64,000 nt of DNA, taken from the NCBI RefSeq assembly GCF_019279795.1, contig NC_056743.1, positions 1,779,253,549 to 1,779,317,548 on the forward strand, read 5' to 3'. Shown in pieces: positions 55,476-64,000 of the stretch. The notes beneath the pieces are model-generated. The model ran no database searches. It had not been told where the DNA came from and saw nothing but the letters and a program-made list of their open reading frames with translations. The translations under genes were made by a program, and so were the position numbers. This stretch comes from Protopterus annectens. Lineage: Eukaryota > Chordata > Ceratodontiformes > Protopteridae. How positions within the stretch are numbered: the stretch's first letter is position 1; the number at the start of each line of letters is the position of its first letter.

Positions 55476-55629
55476 TATAGGTTCATAGATAGGTACTAGG
55501 CTATCTGCCCAAAGGCATTTATAAGCCTAGTCGGAATGTGTTGGCTTTCGCCACCACCTTAGATTAGTTCCCTGTACCTCTGTCCAGTAGAGCCATTGAA
55601 GTGATCCCTGGGGTAACTTTCTGTTTCTC

Positions 55630-56790
55630 AAACAATAAATATGTGGAACAATCGATAAAGTGGAGAGAGCAACACCAAAGCAACAGCAAAAAAGAAAATA
55701 GACTCTCCACACTGTCAAGCCAAATAAAATGTATTAAAAAACGACAAAGCTTTCGGATATAAAAAACATCCTTCCTCCGTATCTTACACAAAAGAAAATT
55801 TAAAACCAACATTTATACTAATAGCACATGACACAGCCATTAATTGATTAAGGTGAAAACCCAGTTCTTAAAGATACAGAAACAATGATAAGAGGGACAA
55901 GAAGTATATACATATCTTCCTCTCATTTCTTTCTAATTTTCCTCTGTTTATTTTTTAGAATAGGTTTAGTGTAACTTGTTCATTTAAGCCTGGGTCTTTA
56001 TCTGCTTCAAGCCTCACTATCCATTCATATTCTTTCATGTCCACATTATTAACATGGTCTCCACGTCTAATACCTGGGTGTACAATAGACATGACCCTGA
56101 AGTCAAATTCATGAGTAGCACCCATTGCAGAAATGTGGCAAGCCAGTGAGTTAGTACGTATATTCCTACGAATCTCCGATCTATGCTCAATAATTCTATC
56201 CCTCAGGCACCTGACTGATTTGCCCACATAAAATCCTGAACATTTCTTACATGTGGCAAGATATATAATACCAGTGGTATTACACGTCGCTGTACAGTGA
56301 AAAATGAATCTCCTGCAACTCATAGGATGTATAATTTCTGGGCACTGATTAATACTCATACAACATGAACAAGTGTAACATGGAAAAGTGCCTTTTTTCT
56401 TAAACTCAATTCCTTGTGCATTATTCAAAGAAAAATCTTTGTAACATAAAAGTTGTTTCAAATTGTTACAATTATGATAGGTAAACATAGGTTGGTCTGG
56501 GAGCCATTTCTCATGACCGGGTGAAATTTCAGGACAGATCAATTTTTTCTTATAACATTCTCAATTGTTCTGCTCATTCTATTGTATGTCATGAGATATC
56601 TAAGGGGTTGTCCATTACCAGGACTCATAATGTCAGTATTGGAATTCTCTTTAACAGAAAAGTAGGGTCTGGCTACAGAGTCCCTTAGTGTCAGAGTATC
56701 CCTCCTGGCTGTCTCTATTTCTGTCATATTGTATCCCCTCTCCAAAAAACTTACAGTCATTTCCTGCATCTGAGCATTACATACCTCCAC
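55630..56790 (-). mobile_element. Penelope-like element, 5'-truncated, nested in CR1 copy 7
   Basis: Inserted in the last codons of the CR1 ORF2. TTCTGTTTC occurs at both edges (about 55619-55629 and 56791-56799), a probable 9-bp target duplication. The 3' region contains a short stem (GGAT...ATCC followed by GAAA; 55748-55779, minus strand) recalling a hammerhead-type core. Distinct in sequence from the element at 21418-25604. Old, with the 5' part missing. Confidence 0.8.
55955..56789 (-). pseudogene. Penelope-like GIY-YIG endonuclease and linker, fossil
   Basis: The linker reads QMQEMTVSFLERGYNMTEIE and PLRYLMTYNRMSRTIENVIR (56770-56540). The next frame (195 codons) carries CCMSINQCPEII and the nuclease block GIIYLATCKKCSGFYVGKSV, then LRDRIIEHRSEIRR, with the GIY, YVG, Arg and His residues of the fold. 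It ends MKEYEWIVRLEADKDPGLNE. The RT is absent through truncation. Confidence 0.85.
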
Positions 56791-59547
56791 TTCTGTTTCC
56801 CATCCACTCGTCAAGGTTTTCTTGAAGAGGGTTAGAGAGGAGCACTGCCTAATGTAGATTGGAATCTTGTTGCAGAGCATGGGAAATCACTGGAACAGGA
56901 ATCTATCCCTGCAGCACGTCCTATTTATTGTTGTGGTGAGGTTTAGATCCCTGGAGCGTATGGCTCAAGGGGATGTGGTTTTCTTTAGGTGGAGCATATC
57001 CATCAGTTCTGGGTTGGACATGGCCTTGTATGTCAGGCAGAGATCACCTCTGAGTAGGCGGTATGCAACCGAGTACAGCTGGAGTTTCTTCAGTCGAGCT
57101 GCATAGGGCATCTGCTTGAGGCCAGTGATCCTCTTGGTGAGGTACTTCTATGGTCTTTCCAGTTGTTGAAGGTGTCCTGTAAGGTACATCCCAAATGGGG
57201 CATTGTACTCTATAATGGGTCTGATGAGTGATGAGTAAAGGGCCCAATGACCTCTTTCGATCTGGATAAAAACTCTTTTGTGATTAGGTGGGCCACATAG
57301 AAGGATTTTCCAACCACTTTGGCAATGTGATTATCAAAGGAGAGGTTACTGTCTACTTGGGTCCCCAGATCCCGTATTACGTCTTCCGTATTTAGGGGGC
57401 TACCACCTATGTGGTAGTTTGTGAGTACTTTGTTTTTTTCCAAAGGGGATGACTATGCACTTTTTGTCATTTGGCTTGAGGCCATGGTTTTGACACCAGG
57501 TATCTGTCTCTGTGAAACCCTTTTGGAGGATGTCTGTGTCATCCGTAGGGTCAATTATAGCCCCTAGTTTGCAGTCGTCTGCGAACTTAGTCAGGCATAG
57601 TCCTCCTATGCTTGCCTGTATCTCTGAGGAATATATGCCAAACAGGAGGGGTCCTAGGACTGAGCCCTGGGGAATGCCACTTGTTGCCAGTTTAGATTCA
57701 GACCTAGATCCCACAACTCTTACCATGTGTGTTCTGTCTGTGAGTCAGTTGGCAACCCATCTCGTGATGTAGGGGTTTATGTTCACTCTGGTGAGCTTGT
57801 CTATAATACCTGAGTGGTGAATTGGTGTCAAAGGCCTTTGCAAGGTCTAGGTAGGCTGTGTGGACCACCTTTCCCTCTTCTATAGCCTTGGTAACTGTCT
57901 CAAATTAGTCCACCAGGTTTAGGAGGCATGATCTGCCCTTAACAAAGCCGAACTGGGTAGGGTCCAGTGTTTGTAGGTTCACAATGTCTCTGTTAATGAA
58001 AGCCATGATGATGTGCTCCATAGCTTTGCAGACCAAGCTAGTCAGGCTTATAGGGCAATAGTTCCCGGTGTCTGTTGTAACTCCACCTTTGTGGAGCAGA
58101 ATAACTGTTGCTGTGCATCACTCTGTGGGCATGTAGCCTGTGGAGAGGCTGAGTTTAAACATTGTGTTTAGGTGAGGGGTTAGTTCATCTTTGAGCTCAT
58201 GTCGGATGCAGCCTGGGACACCGTCCGGTCCCATTGATGCTGTGTTTTTGGCTTTCGAGAGGGCTGTTTTATCCTGAGTGTCTGTGATTTCAGGGGCACT
58301 ACATTCTTCTGGTGTAGTTATGGGCCCTTTTGGGGGTGAGAGGGGGATGAAGTTTGCACTGAACCTGTCTGCCAGGATGTTGGCTATATCTGTCAGTTCA
58401 GTGTATTTTGTGGCATTCTGCACTAATTCCGAGCAGATCTGAGAATTGCCACTTAGATTCTTGACATAGCTAAAGAATGCCTTGTGGTTATCTTTGGAGT
58501 CCATGGCAATTTTTCTTTCGAAGCTAGCCTTGGATGATTTTATGAGGGAATGTAGTTTCTTGCTGATACTGATCAGGGATGTCTTCCCTTCTTGGGATTT
58601 TACTCTTTTCTGTACTAGTTTCCTCCTCCTATTGTATAGCTTGTTTATGGCAGGGGTCCACCAGACTAGTTTCCTTTTCTTGGAGTAATGAATCTTGGTT
58701 TTGTTTGGGATAGCACCATCCATGCATTCTTGTAGGTGCCTGTAGAGTGCATTAGTAAAGGATTTTGCAGCTTGGACAGTATTATCCTTTAGCATGGGGG
58801 CTTTGAAACTTCCGAACTCGGTCTTAACTAACGTGAAGTTTGCTTTTGAAAAATTTTCCACAGTGGTTTCTTTGACCAGGGGTGGTGGCAGAATGTGGAT
58901 ATCCCAAGTGATTAGTTTATGGTCAGATCTAACCAGCAAGGGGGTGATCTCTGGTGTGGAACACCGGTCGCCCATGTTGGTGATGACCAGGTCCAGCATG
59001 TTGTCACCTCTGGTGGGAGTCTTGACCAGTTGATCCAGGGCATTTGAGTTTATAAATTCTAGGAAATGTAGGGCAAGGGAGTCTGTACTTGAGTAGTTCT
59101 CCCAGTTAATGTTTGGATAATTGAAATCACCCAATATCAGGGTGTTTGGTAGAACCTTTATGTTTCCCAGTGTTTCCAGGAATGGGGAGTGGGGGTCCTG
59201 GGACATGGTGGGTGATCTGTATCAAGCTATAATTTGAATAGTAGTTTTGCCCATTGTTAATTGCACGTGGATGATCTCTGAAGCATCGTGCTGTGCCACT
59301 AACCTGGAGTTGTGGGTATCCTTGATGAATACGGATACTCCCCCGCCTTTTGTATTTTGGTCCAGGTTTTGTGGCCGAAATGTATGGTATGAGTTGTTTG
59401 GAGGTTCACAATGTCTGGTAGTGCTGGGGTGCTCTCCGGAGCCTTAAACCAGGTTTCTGTTACTGCACATATATCGATTTTCTCCATACTGAGAAGTGCC
59501 TCGAGTGCGTGCATTTTGAAGTTTAGACTTCTGGCATTGAGTAGCAT

Positions 59548-60512
59548 TACCCTCAGTTTTTTGTTACTTGTGCTATTTATGGTGGTGGGTTTGTCTTTTG
59601 AGCCTTGCCTAAAAAAGGCACTATGGGGGTGGCAAGAGCTTTGGCCAGTATTTGAAAGCCTAAGGGTGACAGGTGCAAGCCATCTCTAGAGAAGCAGCAT
59701 GGCTTGTCGAGCATGCCATTTCAGGCTGAAAGACACTGGATCCCCTTTGAATGACACCAAAAGCTTAGACAATTGTTGAATTGATAATTTTTTCTCTATA
59801 CCGTGGTATCATTCTTGATGGGGGCAGGATGCTACTCAGGGTCAGGGTCATACCGGCCTGGGCTACATGATCAGAGAGCTCCTCCATGTCTCTTTTCATG
59901 TAGTCCAGGGAGGTACAACTCAGGTCATTCACACCAACGTGGACAATGACAGTCATATTTGTACTTGTTCTGGAGTGACCTGAGTGCTTTTGTTATCTGG
60001 CGGATCCTGGCACCCGACAGGCAGCTAACAGTAACCTTCTCCTTATTCACCCTAGTGAGTGGGACACCAGTGTGCCTGACTATAGAGTCACCTATTACTA
60101 GTGTGTTGGGTATGTTATTTTGCCTTAAGGGCTGTGATTTCGTGGCACACTGGTTTTGTGAAGTAGGTCTTTCATGGTTTGTGTTGGAGGGTGGAGGTTG
60201 CTTGGATGTGTGCTTTGGAGGTCTCTGTTACTTTTGCAGATTTTTATTTAGAGCCTCCGAGTATGTTTTTGTGTATTTATGTGTGCTTTTTGCCAGTGCT
60301 GGTTTCATACGTCTATATAAGACTGGTGGTGTAATGCAAGTAATTCCCTTCTCCTCTTGACTGCCTGGTCCAGTCTTGGGTTGAGAGAGCTTAGCCTCCA
60401 GTTTGGCTGTATAACTGCATCTCTCGCATGTATTAGTGTTTGGTGGAAAGAGGAGAGGGTTGTCTGTGTATATGAGGCAATTGTAACATTACCTCAAAAT
60501 GTCCAGATTCAC
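59548..60512 (-). pseudogene. CR1 ORF1 (zinc-finger and SGNH esterase protein), copy 7
   Basis: Reads from GTG at 60512: NCLIYTDNPLLFPPNTNTCE and RCSYTAKLEAKLSQ, with CxxC repeated (CERC), which is more complete than copy 6. The esterase keeps NTLVIGDSIVRHTGVPLTRV (GDS block), IVHVGVNDLSCTSLDYMKRD and CFSRDGLHL. The end SNKKLRV runs in frame into the ORF2 start MLLNARSL, with no stop between them. Frame changes occur elsewhere, for example near 59765-59960. Confidence 0.85.
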
Positions 60513-60519
60513 CAGTTGG

Positions 60520-63142
<2,623 letters not shown>

Positions 63143-63150
63143 TACTGTGA

Positions 63151-63770
63151 GGGTCTATATTATATCATCGAACGCTTAAAAAAGCGAACGCTGATTGATC
63201 GACCTAATTTAAGCGAAAGCTTACAATCTCGAACTGTCAGATCAGTGATTTTTTTCCCAGGGAAAAAAATCACTGATCCAAAACACATACACATAACACA
63301 AGCACACCAAACAAACAGAAATCCACACACATACACCTAAAATCTGATACCTAACCCTACACTAAACTATGCACACACCACTAACTACCCACTTACCTTA
63401 ACCCAAACCCTAACCCTAAGGTCTGTCACTATCGCACACTCACCTCACCCGCTCCCTAATCCTAACTCACTTAAATCCGCCCTAACCCTCATGTCCACTC
63501 AATCGCTGACACACCTAACCCGAGCCCTAACCCTAACTCACCTAAATCACCCTAACACTCACATCCACACAATCGCACACTTACCTGAGTCCGACCGGTA
63601 ACTTTCCACCATAACACTGAAAATACTGAAGCAACAGAAACAGACAACTGAATTCTTTCCCTAGGAAAAAATTTGAGTTTCTGCTGCTTCGATATTTTGC
63701 AGTTTTGCGAAAATAAGTTTGATCAATCAGCGTCCGCTTTTTTAAGCGTTCGAGGATATAATATAGACCC
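63151..63770. mobile_element. inverted-repeat DNA transposon (GGGTCTATAT family), copy 2, well preserved
   Basis: Terminal inverted repeats of about 50 bp (63151-63200 and 63721-63770) differ at two positions. Both begin GGGTCTATATTATATC and contain GAACGCTTAAAAAAGCG. Perfect 8-bp target duplication TACTGTGA (63143-63150 and 63771-63778). Internal perfect hairpin at 63240-63278 (GATCAGTGATTTTTTTCCC arm). The centre is a CCCTAA-rich two-unit minisatellite. 620 bp, no transposase: non-autonomous. Related to 12167-12493. Confidence 0.85.
63400..63595. repeat. CCCTAA-rich minisatellite, about 70-bp unit, inside the transposon
   Basis: Units start at TCGCACACTCACC (63432), TCGCTGACACACC (63503) and TCGCACACTTACC (63573), 71 and 70 bp apart. 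Each full unit contains CCCTAAYCCTAACTCAC. The telomere-like word is embedded in longer units, so this is not a telomere array. Confidence 0.75.
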
Positions 63771-63778
63771 TACTGTGA

Positions 63779-64000
63779 TATCCTGGGGCTGCCAATAATT
63801 TTGTGGGCACAACTTCAGTGAGCTGTAGTTCAAACAGGTATATACTTATAGAATGTTATACCACATTAGATTTGGGATTGCTCTACCTTATCCCGATTAA
63901 ACAGCTTTCTTAAAACATTTCTTTTTGACATAGATTTTAAAGATACTGCAGTTTATCAATGTTCATTTCTTTCTTTGAATCATTTACTTTATATTGTTGT
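63779..64000. other. unassigned spacer to window end
   Basis: Nothing recognised. Confidence 0.3.

Larger units (their letters stand above)
55564..59547 (-). pseudogene. CR1 ORF2, copy 7 (interrupted by the Penelope-like fragment)
   Basis: MLLNARSLNFKMHALEALLS (59547) opens the endonuclease (VTETWFKAPE). The frame at 59206-58118 (362 codons) holds LILGDFNYPNINWENYSSTD, LVRSDHKLITWDIHI, the linker KLVWWTPAINKLYNRRRKLV and ASMGPDGVPGCIRHELKDEL. RT palm pieces follow at 57726-57400 (SGIPQGSVLGPLLFGIYSSE, TKFADDCKLGAIIDPTDDTD) and the thumb at 57443-57044. The C-terminus is cut by the Penelope insertion and resumes as KVTPGITSMALLDRGTGN. Several frame changes. Confidence 0.88.
55476..60519 (-). 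mobile_element. CR1 LINE copy 7, near full length, interrupted
   Basis: Tail TATAGGTTCATAGATAGG, then AGGCTATCTGCCCAAAGGCA (variant of copies 3 and 5). Complete apart from a Penelope-like insertion at 55630-56790. Without it the copy is about 3.9 kb. Its 5' limit (about 60519) coincides with that of copy 6, 7 bp before the ORF1 start, which is GTG here. Confidence 0.9.

Noticed and set aside
63400-63595. Interstitial telomere array
   Set aside because: CCCTAA words are imperfect and embedded in 70-bp units inside a transposon.

Overview
The window looks like intergenic DNA from a large-genome, repeat-rich vertebrate. It holds one gene that reads as intact, an olfactory receptor on the minus strand (38568-39557). 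Almost everything else is layered transposable elements and simple repeats. Tandem arrays of CR1 LINEs, Penelope-like elements, PIF/Harbinger DNA transposons, an L1-like LINE, a V-SINE-type SINE and several tRNA-derived SINEs in one window fit a lungfish, caecilian or other amphibian better than a mammal, bird or teleost. That assignment is inference and I cannot name a species. No bacterial features (operons, ribosome binding sites, CRISPR) are present.

Layout. 1-2577: a PIF/Harbinger transposon with a decayed transposase (minus), cut by the window edge. 2840-7905: a decayed L1-like LINE (plus), split by an LTR-like repeat at 3075-4385. 7940-10046: a decayed LINE of the CR1/L2 group (plus). 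10390-11125: a diverged tandem array with tRNA-like boxes. 11224-15337: two CR1 copies, a small inverted-repeat transposon (12167-12493) and a CA tract. 15849-19022: paired direct repeats and a second LTR-like repeat. 19712-20760: an internally deleted Harbinger relative of the first element. 21418-25604: a Penelope-like element whose 5' half is inverted relative to its 3' half, the arrangement expected from twin priming. 25605-26790: a tandem array interrupted by a miniature transposon. 27275-36640: a mosaic of Harbinger Myb-like gene fragments, miniature transposons, tRNA-like SINEs and a four-unit 118-bp tandem array. 38413-39599: the olfactory receptor with its acceptor site and possible poly(A) signals. 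39991-52134: a CR1-tailed SINE, CR1 copies 3 to 6, a foldback transposon and a V-SINE with perfect target duplications. 52140-55475: microsatellite-rich DNA. 55476-60519: CR1 copy 7, near full length, carrying a nested Penelope-like fragment. 60520-64000: mostly unassigned DNA ending in a well-preserved inverted-repeat transposon (63151-63770).

The parts do not form a pathway. The relations that matter are parasitic and historical. All seven CR1 copies lie on the minus strand. SINEs appear to borrow LINE 3' ends. Non-autonomous DNA elements carry only the termini of larger relatives. Nested insertions (LTR-like into L1-like, Penelope into CR1, miniature transposon into a tandem array) give a relative order of events. 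The LINE, Penelope and Harbinger genes all appear broken, so only the olfactory receptor is called as a functional protein gene.
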